Positions 30,781-38,752 of a stretch of DNA of 64,000 nt are shown here, piece by piece. Each line of letters begins with the position of its first letter. Positions within the stretch are counted from its first letter, which is position 1. The stretch is from an uncultured Ruminiclostridium sp. (GTDB lineage Bacteria > Bacillota > Clostridia > Oscillospirales > Ruminococcaceae). A program made the translations under genes and the position numbers. The notes under the pieces were generated by a model. That model was not told the origin of the DNA and searched no databases. It saw only the letters and a program-made list of their open reading frames with translations. The stretch covers positions 27,336-91,335 of the forward strand of contig CANQKE010000003.1 of the NCBI GenBank assembly GCA_947624435.1, written 5' to 3'.

Positions 30781-31815
30781 TTATCCGATAACTGTCATTA
30801 TTCCGAGCAGCGGCAGCATTACCGAAAGCAGTATGAATCCTACCGTTATCGCCATTATTATTACCATGGCGGGCTCGAATCTGCCTACCGCCGTTTCCAT
30901 GACGTTGTTCACGCGTTCTTCGTTCTTATGCGCGATATCGTTCATTACTTCGTCTATCGTTCCGGTGTTGAAGCCTATGCTTATCATACGGGTGTAAATG
31001 CCGGAGAACAGCTTGGCGCTCGTCACCGCTTCAACAAAGGACTTGCCGTTTTTCATATCCGCTCTTACCTGCCTTATCTTGTCCAGCATTACCGGATTTT
31101 CCAGCAGCTTTTCGCTCATCTCCACCGATTCGTCTATATCCATTCCGCTGGAAAGAGTGAGCGACAACGCGTTAGCAAACCTTGCGCTGTATAATGCCTT
31201 AGCGGTCTTGGTGTGAGCCGCAAGCGAAAGCACCGCCTTTTTGAATCCGGTAAAGCGGTACAGGATAACGCCGATTATAAGCAATGCCGCAACGACCGCG
31301 ATTATTATCACCGCCGCGCGGCTTATCGCAGCGCCTACCGTCATTATCCATACCGAGGAATCCGACATGGTAAGTCCCAGCTGAGCGAACACGTCGCCGA
31401 ATACCGGCAGCACGTATGTAACCAGCAGCACTATCACCGCAAATACCGTCAGCAGCAGCACCGCCGGGTATACTATCGCGCTTCTCACCGCGCCGGAAAG
31501 CTCATCCTGACGGGCATAATACGCCGACAATGAAAACAGCACCGCCTCTATACGTCCGGTCTTTTCGCCTATGGCGATCATCTCAAGAAAGTATGAGGGG
31601 AATCCTCCCGCATTAGCGAACGCGTCGTGCAAAGAGCTGCCTGCCTCCATTGAGGAAAGCATACTTTCCATCAGCCGCTTTTTCTCCTTGTCCGTTTCCT
31701 CCTGCACCATCATGAACAGCCCGTCGGTAACGGTAATGCCGGACCTTATGATAGTGCCCAGCTCCGAACAAAAGCCGGACAGTCCGGAATTTGTGTAAAT
31801 GTCGTTTTTTGCCAT
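30781..31815 (-). CDS. pilC: Type II secretion F / PilC-family inner-membrane platform protein
   Basis: A 344-residue protein with two GspF domains, each a helical cytoplasmic bundle followed by membrane segments. It has GTIIRSGITVTDGL...FPSYFLEMIAIGEKTGRIEAVL in the first and the matching SGMDIDESV...MISIGFNTGTIDEVM in the second; three hydrophobic segments are seen (about 130-155, 180-205, 315-340). It forms the platform on which pilins are assembled and to which the ATPase docks. GGAAAGGAC lies six bases before the ATG at 31815. Confidence 0.9.
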   Translation of the reverse strand: MAKNDIYTNSGLSGFCSELGTIIRSGITVTDGLFMMVQEETDKEKKRLMESMLSSMEAGSSLHDAFANAGGFPSYFLEMIAIGEKTGRIEAVLFSLSAYYARQDELSGAVRSAIVYPAVLLLTVFAVIVLLVTYVLPVFGDVFAQLGLTMSDSSVWIMTVGAAISRAAVIIIAVVAALLIIGVILYRFTGFKKAVLSLAAHTKTAKALYSARFANALSLTLSSGMDIDESVEMSEKLLENPVMLDKIRQVRADMKNGKSFVEAVTSAKLFSGIYTRMISIGFNTGTIDEVMNDIAHKNEERVNNVMETAVGRFEPAMVIIMAITVGFILLSVMLPLLGIMTVIG

Positions 31816-31841
31816 GTTGTTGTCCTTTCCATAAACCGTGA

Positions 31842-33116
31842 TCAATAATAATAATAATCGGTATAGTTGCCGCTGTTTGCGACGTAATCTACCATCGACT
31901 GATATTCGGAGGTGTCGTATGCGTCGTCAAGGAAGGTGGGGTCCATTCTCGTCCAGGTGTTGCCGTCGAACCTTATTATCCCGTCCACCCAGCCTGTGCC
32001 GGTGATATATACGCTGAGCCATGCATGATAAATACTTCCGGCGTAGCCTACCACTATTTTGGTGGGTATCTTCTGTGAGCGCAGCATAGCCGCCATCAGC
32101 GACGCGTAATCGAAGCATATACCCTGTCCGCTGCTGTAGGTCCTGTCAGGATAGGGAACATAGCCGTCCGCGCTGCTTTCGGCCGTGGGAACATAATCGG
32201 TGTTTTTGATGACGAATTTATATATCGCTTCCACCTTTTCAAGCTCGTTAAAGCCGCCGCACAATTCGCTCGCCTTTTTAACGCATTTGGAGCTTGAACT
32301 ATACATACAGTACGCGTTCGGCATAAGCCACGGGTTCATGCTGTTGTTAAGTGTCACCGTTACTTTCTGCGCCAGGTAATCACCTAACTGTCCGCTGCCC
32401 ACTACCTTGCCGGCATATATCGTGTAGTCACCGTTGCCCTGCGTCATAGGTATTATCGTGTAATCTCCGTCGGAGCTCAGATTGTAGGTGTACTGTATCC
32501 CGTCCACCTGTACAAGCACCTTGTATTCTCCGCCGGAGGCTTTGTTCAGCTTGACCATAACGTAGCCGTCGGCGGCGTTGGAGTAGTCTATCGTGAACAT
32601 TCCGTTCTTGCCGACCTTAGTGCCGCTCGCCTTTGCGGATGGAACATACGACGGGGAGGTCCCGACCGGTTTTTTCTCCGTCTTAGGAGGATCGGTCTTT
32701 GGTGGGTCGGTTTTAGGCGGATCGGTCTTAGGTGGGTCGGTTTTCGGCGGGTCAGTCTTGGGGGGATCGGTTTTCGGTGGGTCGGTCTTAGGAGGTTTGG
32801 TAGCCGTTGTGGTGATAGAGGTATCGCTTTCGGTGGTTTCGGAGGTAGTGCCTATTGTAGTACCGGAAGTCGTGCCTGTAGTAGTACCGGAAGTCGTGCC
32901 GGAAGTTGTACCGGAGGTAGTCCCCGAAGTCGTACCCAAGGTCGTTCCCGAAGTTGTACCGGAAGTTTCATCCGAGGTAGTGTCCGAAGTGCCGGCCTGT
33001 GAGATACCCGAAACGGAAGTGTCGGGATAAACGGTCTGCACGTTGCAGCCGCCAAGTATTGTAGACGTAGATATTATAAGCAGCGCCGCTAACAGCGCGA
33101 GCAGCTTTTTCCTCAT
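31842..33116 (-). CDS. Transglutaminase-like lipoprotein heading the pilus cluster
   Basis: A 424-residue protein with a lipoprotein signal (lipobox L-G-G-C near residue 18), a low-complexity Gly/Thr/Ser tract (G-T-T-S repeats), eight P-P-K-T units, a beta-rich middle and a C-terminal transglutaminase-like domain. The Cys-His-Asp triad is visible in G-I-C-F-D-Y (about 334), Y-H-A-W (about 365) and M-D-P-T-F (about 392). Bacterial members act as proteases, amidases or cross-linkers, so the reaction is open. GGAAAGGAGGTG precedes the ATG at 33116. It lies 26 bases before pilC and is probably first in the operon, which suggests a surface role linked to pili. Confidence 0.85.
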   Translation of the reverse strand: MRKKLLALLAALLIISTSTILGGCNVQTVYPDTSVSGISQAGTSDTTSDETSGTTSGTTLGTTSGTTSGTTSGTTSGTTTGTTSGTTIGTTSETTESDTSITTTATKPPKTDPPKTDPPKTDPPKTDPPKTDPPKTDPPKTDPPKTEKKPVGTSPSYVPSAKASGTKVGKNGMFTIDYSNAADGYVMVKLNKASGGEYKVLVQVDGIQYTYNLSSDGDYTIIPMTQGNGDYTIYAGKVVGSGQLGDYLAQKVTVTLNNSMNPWLMPNAYCMYSSSSKCVKKASELCGGFNELEKVEAIYKFVIKNTDYVPTAESSADGYVPYPDRTYSSGQGICFDYASLMAAMLRSQKIPTKIVVGYAGSIYHAWLSVYITGTGWVDGIIRFDGNTWTRMDPTFLDDAYDTSEYQSMVDYVANSGNYTDYYYY

Positions 33117-33243
33117 GTCGGCACCTCCTTTCCCTCGGTGTTTTCCGAAAAATTCTATAGCTATTAAAATTATACTACTTTTAGATAAGAAAATCAATAG
33201 CGGGAGCATAAAATCTTATGTAAAAATTTGACAATCAGCTTTG

Positions 33244-33272
33244 TTGACATCGTCAAGAAAGTGTGATATAAT
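33244..33272 (+). promoter_or_regulatory. Perfect consensus promoter of rlmB
   Basis: TTGACA (33244-33249), 17-base spacer, TATAAT (33267-33272), about 75 bases before rlmB. A second TTGACA lies 16 bases upstream. Both boxes match the vegetative sigma-A consensus exactly, predicting strong constitutive expression of the downstream genes. Confidence 0.85.
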
Positions 33273-33348
33273 TATACTGAATATGGACTAATTGGATAGT
33301 TTGCGCTGCTGATAGGATACATTGTATCTGCGAAGGGAGGTCTGCCGG

Positions 33349-34086
33349 GTGTCGGACAGCGGGGAGATAATTTTCGGGAAAAACGCCGTTACCGAGGCGC
33401 TTAGAGCAGGCAGTCCGATAGACGAGATAATCATAGAAAAGGACAGCCGCTTTTTCGGCGAGCTTTCCGCGCTTGCCCGCAAAAACGGGATAGTGTTCCG
33501 CTCTGCTGATTCAAAACAGCTTACCAAGCTGTGCGGCACCGAAAAGCACGGCGGCACGGCGGCACGGCTTTCGGCGGTGGAATATTCGACAGTTGAGGAT
33601 ATACTCGCATTTGCAGCTGGAAAAGACGAACCGCCGTTCATCATAATTTGCGACGGTATAGAAGACCCCCATAATCTCGGGGCGATAATCCGCACGGCGG
33701 AGGCGGCGGGCGCGCATGGCGTGATAATCCCGAAAAGGCGCAGCGCGTCGGTAAATTCCACCGTATATAAGACCTCCGCGGGAGCGGCGGCATGGGTAAA
33801 AATAGCGCGGGTCACTAATCTTTGTGACACGATAAAATTTCTTAAACAGAACAATATCTGGGTCTATGGGGCGGAAGCGGACGGACAGCCGGTCGAAAAG
33901 GTAAGTCTTAGCGGCTCGGCGGCGCTGGTGGTAGGCTCCGAGGGGTACGGACTCAGCAGACTGGTCAGGGAAAACTGCGACGTGATAATTTCCCTGCCCA
34001 TGTACGGAAAGGTAAATTCTCTCAACGCATCGGTAAGCGCAGGCATACTGATGTATGAGTTTGTGCGCGGCCGTAACAGGGACTGA
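33349..34086 (+). CDS. rlmB: 23S rRNA 2'-O-methyltransferase of the RlmB/SpoU family
   Basis: A 245-residue SPOUT-class methyltransferase. An N-terminal L30e-like RNA-binding domain (FGKNAVTEAL...) is followed by the knotted catalytic domain with the three SpoU motifs: DPHNLGAIIRTAEAAGAHG, LVVGSEGYGLSRL and SLPMYGKVNSLNASVSAGI. It would methylate a ribose in rRNA using SAM; RlmB acts at G2251, but a closely related tRNA or rRNA target cannot be excluded. The GTG at 33349 is chosen because GGGAGG lies nine bases before it. Confidence 0.92.
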   Translation: MSDSGEIIFGKNAVTEALRAGSPIDEIIIEKDSRFFGELSALARKNGIVFRSADSKQLTKLCGTEKHGGTAARLSAVEYSTVEDILAFAAGKDEPPFIIICDGIEDPHNLGAIIRTAEAAGAHGVIIPKRRSASVNSTVYKTSAGAAAWVKIARVTNLCDTIKFLKQNNIWVYGAEADGQPVEKVSLSGSAALVVGSEGYGLSRLVRENCDVIISLPMYGKVNSLNASVSAGILMYEFVRGRNRD

Positions 34087-34126
34087 GCCGCGATAAGATC
34101 AACAATATCCGGGAAAGGAAAATAAT

Positions 34127-36868
34127 ATGGCTGATTATTCGATAGATGACATATTAGCGGAGCTTGACGCTAAAAAGGCCGGTAATTCGGAGCAGCCGGA
34201 CGCGCCTATAATTCCCGATATGTCGTATACCGACGTGCTGAACGACATATCCGCGTCCGAAAGCGATACCGAGGACAGCAGCTATGCCGTGGACAAGGTG
34301 TTAGCGGATACCGAGACCTTTGCTATCTCCGATGGTGAGGGCGAGTATATTCCGACCGAAGAGCCGGAAGAACCGGAAAAGCCGGAGCCGAAAGAAGAGA
34401 AAAAAGAACCGCCGAAGCAGGTTGAAAAGCCGAAGCCGGTACATGTTCTCACTCACACGGAGGAGCTTAAAAAGCAGCAGGAGGAAGAGGAAAAGCGCGC
34501 GCTGCTGCTCCAAAGGGAAAGGGAAAACACCGACCCGGACGCAATGCTGGATCAAGTCAACCCGATAGAGGTGAAAGAGCGTGTGTTTTCCGAGAAGAAC
34601 GAGCCGGAGCCGTTTTTAACGGAGGACGTAAGCCACATGTTTTCCGGCAATACGCAGGATATCAAGAAAGAGCAGATAAAGAAGCTGCCGCCGGTAAGAT
34701 CCGAAGTGGGCGAAAAGCTGGAGGAGAGCGAGGAGGTAAAGGAGTACGTTACCAAAGCTCCGAATACCTCGCTTATAGAAAAGCTCAACCGCTCGATGGA
34801 GGAAAAGCGCCGCGCCGACTTAAAGGCGCACCGCACGATAACGCTGTCCGACATCAAGCATAAGCCGTCCACCGTGGCGCACCCGCTGAATATAGATTAC
34901 AAAAAGCAGATAATAGAGGCGACCGGCGCTTTGCCGCATGAAAATCCCGCAGTTGAGGAGGAGCGTCTGGCGGAGCTTGGCGCGGAGAAAAAGCACAAGC
35001 TCAAAGATTTTGTACTTGAGGACGAGAACGCGCTGCCCCCTCAGGAGGAGGAGAAAGAGCCGCAGGAGGAATTTGACGATTACGACAGCACCGGGCAGAT
35101 ATGGGCCGACCTTTGCGCTAGCCATAAAGGGCTTAAGGTCAGAATGACACTGCTTATTGTGATAACGGCGCTTACCGTGATAGTGGCATTCCTTAATGAT
35201 TTTGAGCTGTTCGGCAAGCTGGGGCTTACGATGTTCAACTTCATCAATCGCGGCGCGGACGTGGAATCGCTGGTGTATGTATATCTGGTGCTGGGAGTAT
35301 TGGGGTACGCGGTCTGCTCCACCGCGATAAGCAACGGTATCATCAAGCTGTTCACCGGAAAGCCGGACTGCGATTCGGTCTGTGCGTTTTCCGCCGTGCT
35401 TTCGCTGATAGGCGGAGTGGTGGCGCTGGTGGATATGCAGTCGTTCCGCTTAGGGCACATGTTTATATATGTTTCGGTTTCTCTGGTCGGTCTGGTATTC
35501 AATACCGCGGGAAAAATGTATATGATCTCCCGCGCTAAACGAAATTTCCGCTTTATATCGGGCGACAGTCAGAAATATTACGCTCAAAAGGTGGAAAACG
35601 AGGCGTCCGCCTCCATGCTTGCAAAGGGACTGGGCAACAGAGTTCCGGTGCTGGCGGTAATGAGAAAGACCGAATTTTTGACCGATTTTCTAAAATCCAG
35701 CTACTGCGACGACGCGGCGGACAGACTGTCCGGAAAGCTGATAATTGGCTCGCTCATATCGGGAGTGCTGGCGGGACTGCTTGCGTATTTCAACCTGTTC
35801 GGGACGGAATTTGAGGTGACCGTCCGCAACGAAAATCCGCTGTTCTGGGCTATTTCGACAGCGATCGCGGCGGTTACGCTGATGTCGCCGTTCGCACTTA
35901 TGCTTATGGTAAATCGGCCGCTGGACAAGACCTCAAAACAGCTGCAAAAGAGTAACGCGGCGCTGCTCGGCTATGAGGCGGCGGAAAAGTTTTCTTCGGT
36001 GAATACCGTTATGACCGACGCTAAAACGCTTTTCCCGGTGGGAAGCGCGATAATCCGCAGCGTAAAATGCTGTCAGAAGAAAAAATCCGTTGCGACGGTG
36101 AATATAGACGAAGCGATAGTTATGGCGGCAAGCCTTGCGATACACACCGACGGCATACTTTCATACGCCTTTTACGATGTGACGCTGGGCGATAAAGAGC
36201 TGCTCAAAAAGGTGGACGGCTGCATTTATGAGGATAACTGCGGCGTTACCGGCTGGATAGGAACAAGACGCGTTATGTTCGGCGGCAGGGCGCTTATGAC
36301 CATGCACCATATAGATCTGCCCTCTACCAAGTCGGAACGTAAGCACTGCGCGGCTGAAAGCGACGAGGTGGTTTATCTCGCGGTAGGCGGCGAGGTGGTG
36401 GCGATGTTCATAATCTGCATGACCGCGAATCCCGAGGTAAAAAGCAGCTTGCAGGCGTTACAGAAAGAAAATATTGCGGTGATAGTGCATACCACCGATT
36501 CGATAGTTACCGTTGAAAAGCTCGCGGATATGTTCGAGATAAGTCCGGAGCTGATAAAGATACTTCCGCACAGCGCGCATGAGGAGTACGACGAATGTAC
36601 AAAATACACCTCTCGCGGCAGCGGAGGATTATCCTGCGGCGGAACATTTACCTCTTTGGCAAAGGGCATACTGACGGCAAAATCGCTTATGCGCGTGTTC
36701 TCGCTGTCCGGTGTGCTTATGCTGTCATGCGCGGCGCTCGGAGTATTGCTGCTGCTTTTGCTTACGGCATTCAAGCAGATGTTTTTGCTTACTCCCACCG
36801 TGCTGACTATATACAATATCGCGGCGGCCGCTGTTGTGGTCATCGCGCAGAAGACCAAAAAGTACTGA
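34127..36868 (+). CDS. Membrane protein resembling a catalytically dead P1B-type ATPase
   Basis: A 913-residue protein. Residues 1-335 are hydrophilic, rich in Glu, Lys and Pro, beginning with a short Y-S-I-D-D-I-L-A-E-L motif. Then comes a layout of 4 + 2 + 2 membrane helices (about 340-468, 538-596, 855-908), as in heavy-metal P-type ATPases. Between helices 6 and 7 is a HAD-like region: N-T-V-M-T-D631-A-K-T-L-F aligns with the DKTGTLT site but has lost KTGT; later G-T-R-R-V-M-F-G-G and a stretch resembling ...G-I-x-V-V-M-L-T-G-D (here I-A-V-I-V-H-T-T-D) keep the fold. No CPC, TGES or GDGxND motif is seen. It is probably a non-pumping relative, perhaps a scaffold or sensor. This reading is mine by eye; the function is unknown. 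It is 40 bases after rlmB and 24 before the reductase. Confidence 0.75.
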   Translation: MADYSIDDILAELDAKKAGNSEQPDAPIIPDMSYTDVLNDISASESDTEDSSYAVDKVLADTETFAISDGEGEYIPTEEPEEPEKPEPKEEKKEPPKQVEKPKPVHVLTHTEELKKQQEEEEKRALLLQRERENTDPDAMLDQVNPIEVKERVFSEKNEPEPFLTEDVSHMFSGNTQDIKKEQIKKLPPVRSEVGEKLEESEEVKEYVTKAPNTSLIEKLNRSMEEKRRADLKAHRTITLSDIKHKPSTVAHPLNIDYKKQIIEATGALPHENPAVEEERLAELGAEKKHKLKDFVLEDENALPPQEEEKEPQEEFDDYDSTGQIWADLCASHKGLKVRMTLLIVITALTVIVAFLNDFELFGKLGLTMFNFINRGADVESLVYVYLVLGVLGYAVCSTAISNGIIKLFTGKPDCDSVCAFSAVLSLIGGVVALVDMQSFRLGHMFIYVSVSLVGLVFNTAGKMYMISRAKRNFRFISGDSQKYYAQKVENEASASMLAKGLGNRVPVLAVMRKTEFLTDFLKSSYCDDAADRLSGKLIIGSLISGVLAGLLAYFNLFGTEFEVTVRNENPLFWAISTAIAAVTLMSPFALMLMVNRPLDKTSKQLQKSNAALLGYEAAEKFSSVNTVMTDAKTLFPVGSAIIRSVKCCQKKKSVATVNIDEAIVMAASLAIHTDGILSYAFYDVTLGDKELLKKVDGCIYEDNCGVTGWIGTRRVMFGGRALMTMHHIDLPSTKSERKHCAAESDEVVYLAVGGEVVAMFIICMTANPEVKSSLQALQKENIAVIVHTTDSIVTVEKLADMFEISPELIKILPHSAHEEYDECTKYTSRGSGGLSCGGTFTSLAKGILTAKSLMRVFSLSGVLMLSCAALGVLLLLLLTAFKQMFLLTPTVLTIYNIAAAAVVVIAQKTKKY

Positions 36869-36892
36869 TGACCCTTGTAAAGGAGGCGCACT

Positions 36893-38023
36893 ATGGAGCA
36901 TTATTTCGGAGAAAAGACGCCAAAGCTGGGCTTCGGCCTTATGAGATTGCCGAAAGACAGCAAAGGAAAGATAGACGTCGAGCATACCAAGCGTATGGTC
37001 GATATGTTCATGCAGGCGGGGCAAACCTATTTTGATACCGCGTATGTTTACGACGGAGGCGACTCCGAGCGCGCGGCAAAGGCTGCGCTGGTAGACCGCT
37101 ATCCCAGAGAGAGCTATACTCTTGCCACCAAGGTAAACGCGTGGTACGGCGAAACTCCCACCGCAGAAAAGGTAAAGCAGCAGTTTTTCACTTCGCTTGA
37201 GCGCACCGGCGCGGGTTATTTCGATTATTATCTTTTGCACGCATTGCAAACAGGAAATTACAAGCTTTATGAGGACTTCGGTATCTGGGATTTTGTCAAG
37301 GAGCAAAAGGAAAAGGGACTTATAAAGCACTGGGGATTTTCTTTCCATTCCTCTCCCGACGTGCTGGATATGATACTTACGGAGCACCCCGACGCGGAGT
37401 TTGTACAGCTCCAGCTCAATTACGCCGACTGGGAGAATCCCGACGTTACCTCCCGCGCAAATTATGAAATGGCGAGAAAACACGGCAAGTCCATCGTCGT
37501 GATGGAGCCGGTAAAGGGCGGCGCGCTGGCAAATCCTCCCGCCGAGGTACAAAAGATATTCCGTGCCGCCGACGCCAAAGCGTCGTTCGCATCCTGGGCT
37601 ATACGGTATGTCGCGTCTCTGGACGGCATAATCACGGTATTATCCGGTATGTCGAATACGGAGCAAATGCAGGATAATCTTTCCTATATGAGAGATTTCA
37701 AGCCGCTGAACGAAACCGAGCGTGAGGCTGTCCGCAAAGCGCAGGAAGCTATCAACGGCATAAAATCCATACCCTGCACGGCGTGCCATTACTGCACGGA
37801 GGGCTGTCCCATGCAGATACCGATACCGGAAATATTTGCGGCGCGCAACAAACAGCTGGTATGGGGTCAGTTGGAGAGCGGAAATGCGGATTACGCTAAG
37901 CTCACCGAGAACGCCTCTCCGGCGGGCGCGTGCATAGCGTGCGGTCAATGTGAAAACGCCTGCCCTCAACAGATAAAGGTGATAGAACGCTTGAAAGAGT
38001 GTGCTGGATCTTTTGGAAAATAA
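36893..38023 (+). CDS. Aldo/keto reductase with C-terminal ferredoxin domain
   Basis: A 376-residue protein. Residues 1-270 form the TIM-barrel aldo/keto reductase, with the catalytic set visible as F-D-T-A-Y (Asp, Tyr), A-T-K (Lys) and L-L-H (His). The last 80 residues carry two CxxCxxCxxxCP clusters (C-T-A-C-H-Y-C-T-E-G-C-P and C-I-A-C-G-Q-C-E-N-A-C-P), expected to bind two [4Fe-4S] clusters. Such fusions are common in anaerobic Bacillota and probably couple ferredoxin to an unknown carbonyl substrate. AAAGGAGG precedes the ATG. Confidence 0.93.
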   Translation: MEHYFGEKTPKLGFGLMRLPKDSKGKIDVEHTKRMVDMFMQAGQTYFDTAYVYDGGDSERAAKAALVDRYPRESYTLATKVNAWYGETPTAEKVKQQFFTSLERTGAGYFDYYLLHALQTGNYKLYEDFGIWDFVKEQKEKGLIKHWGFSFHSSPDVLDMILTEHPDAEFVQLQLNYADWENPDVTSRANYEMARKHGKSIVVMEPVKGGALANPPAEVQKIFRAADAKASFASWAIRYVASLDGIITVLSGMSNTEQMQDNLSYMRDFKPLNETEREAVRKAQEAINGIKSIPCTACHYCTEGCPMQIPIPEIFAARNKQLVWGQLESGNADYAKLTENASPAGACIACGQCENACPQQIKVIERLKECAGSFGK

Positions 38024-38043
38024 AATTTAATATTATAATACAT

Positions 38044-38069
38044 ATCTCCTCCCCGAACGGGGAGGAGAT
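38044..38069 (+). terminator. Terminator after the aldo/keto reductase
   Basis: Perfect 12-bp stem ATCTCCTCCCCG-AA-CGGGGAGGAGAT followed by TCTTTATA. A near-copy of this palindrome occurs at 38707-38732. Confidence 0.75.
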
Positions 38070-38502
38070 TCTTTATAAAAAGGGGTGCCCATAATCAGGG
38101 TTTGGATCCGCCTCAAAAAGTACGAGTTTGTAAATTATCTGCCAACACGAATATATCGGTAACCCAAAAATAAAAAATCGGGGCTTGGGGCGGAGCCCCA
38201 AACAAATGGGCGGGTATACTATCCGCTGACACGGATAGTTGTTTTGATTTCTCCGAAATCAAAGGGCGGGAAAAAACGCATGGTCAAAAGGACAACAAGA
38301 TAATAAAAGAACTTTATAATGCCTTCGCCAAGCAGCCAAATGAGTCTGTACGACTTAACCGACGTACTGTATTGCGAAGTTATCAAGTGCCCTCCATAGG
38401 AAGCGTAAAGGGGAAAGATAGGGTGGGGGCGGGAAGAAAAGACCGAAAGGAAACCGTGGGGAGGGGAAGAAAACCCGTAGGGATTGCTTCCCCTTCCCAG
38501 GG

Positions 38503-38689
38503 TGTCCTGTCGGAGAAATCAGCGGAGGTGAATAAATTCGGATAAGGATTATCCCTTGTATTTCACACGCAACGGTATATTAAAAAGAAAAAGAGCAAGT
38601 GACAGATGCGCTGTCCTGTCGGAGAGGCCAGCGGAGGTGGATAAATTCGGATAAGGATTATCCCTTGTATTTCGTATGCAGCGGTATAT
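38503..38689. repeat. 78-bp direct repeat pair
   Basis: Copies 38503-38580 and 38612-38689, 109 bp apart, share 70 of 78 positions. All eight differences are transitions. Each copy contains the hairpin GGATAA-GGA-TTATCC (38540-38554 and 38649-38663). This may be a structured RNA or a degenerate repeat element. Confidence 0.85.
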
Positions 38690-38706
38690 CTAAAACAAAA
38701 AAGCAC

Positions 38707-38732
38707 ATCTCCTCCCTGTTTGGGGAGGAGAT
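38707..38732 (-). terminator. Terminator after the SGNH lipoprotein gene
   Basis: Stem ATCTCCTCCC / GGGGAGGAGAT with loop TGTTT, about 20 bases past the stop of the minus-strand SGNH gene; T-rich on the minus strand (TTTTTTGTTTTAG). Near-copy of the hairpin at 38044. Confidence 0.7.
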
Positions 38733-38752
38733 ACTTTTGTAATAAATGGTTT

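Larger units (their letters stand above)
38024..38752. other. 729-bp non-coding region with hairpins and a 78-bp direct repeat
   Basis: No gene with a start codon and ribosome site is present. Elements in order: terminator hairpin (38044-38069); GGGGCT...AGCCCC near 38190-38215; ACTATCCG...CGGATAGT near 38218-38240; TTTGATTTC-TCC-GAAATCAAA near 38244-38265; a frame open from about 38190 to 38545 without an ATG (it includes IIKELYNAFAKQPNE) that may be a decayed gene fragment; purine-rich sequence; the direct repeat pair; and a second hairpin close to the first in sequence. Origin unknown. Confidence 0.55.
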
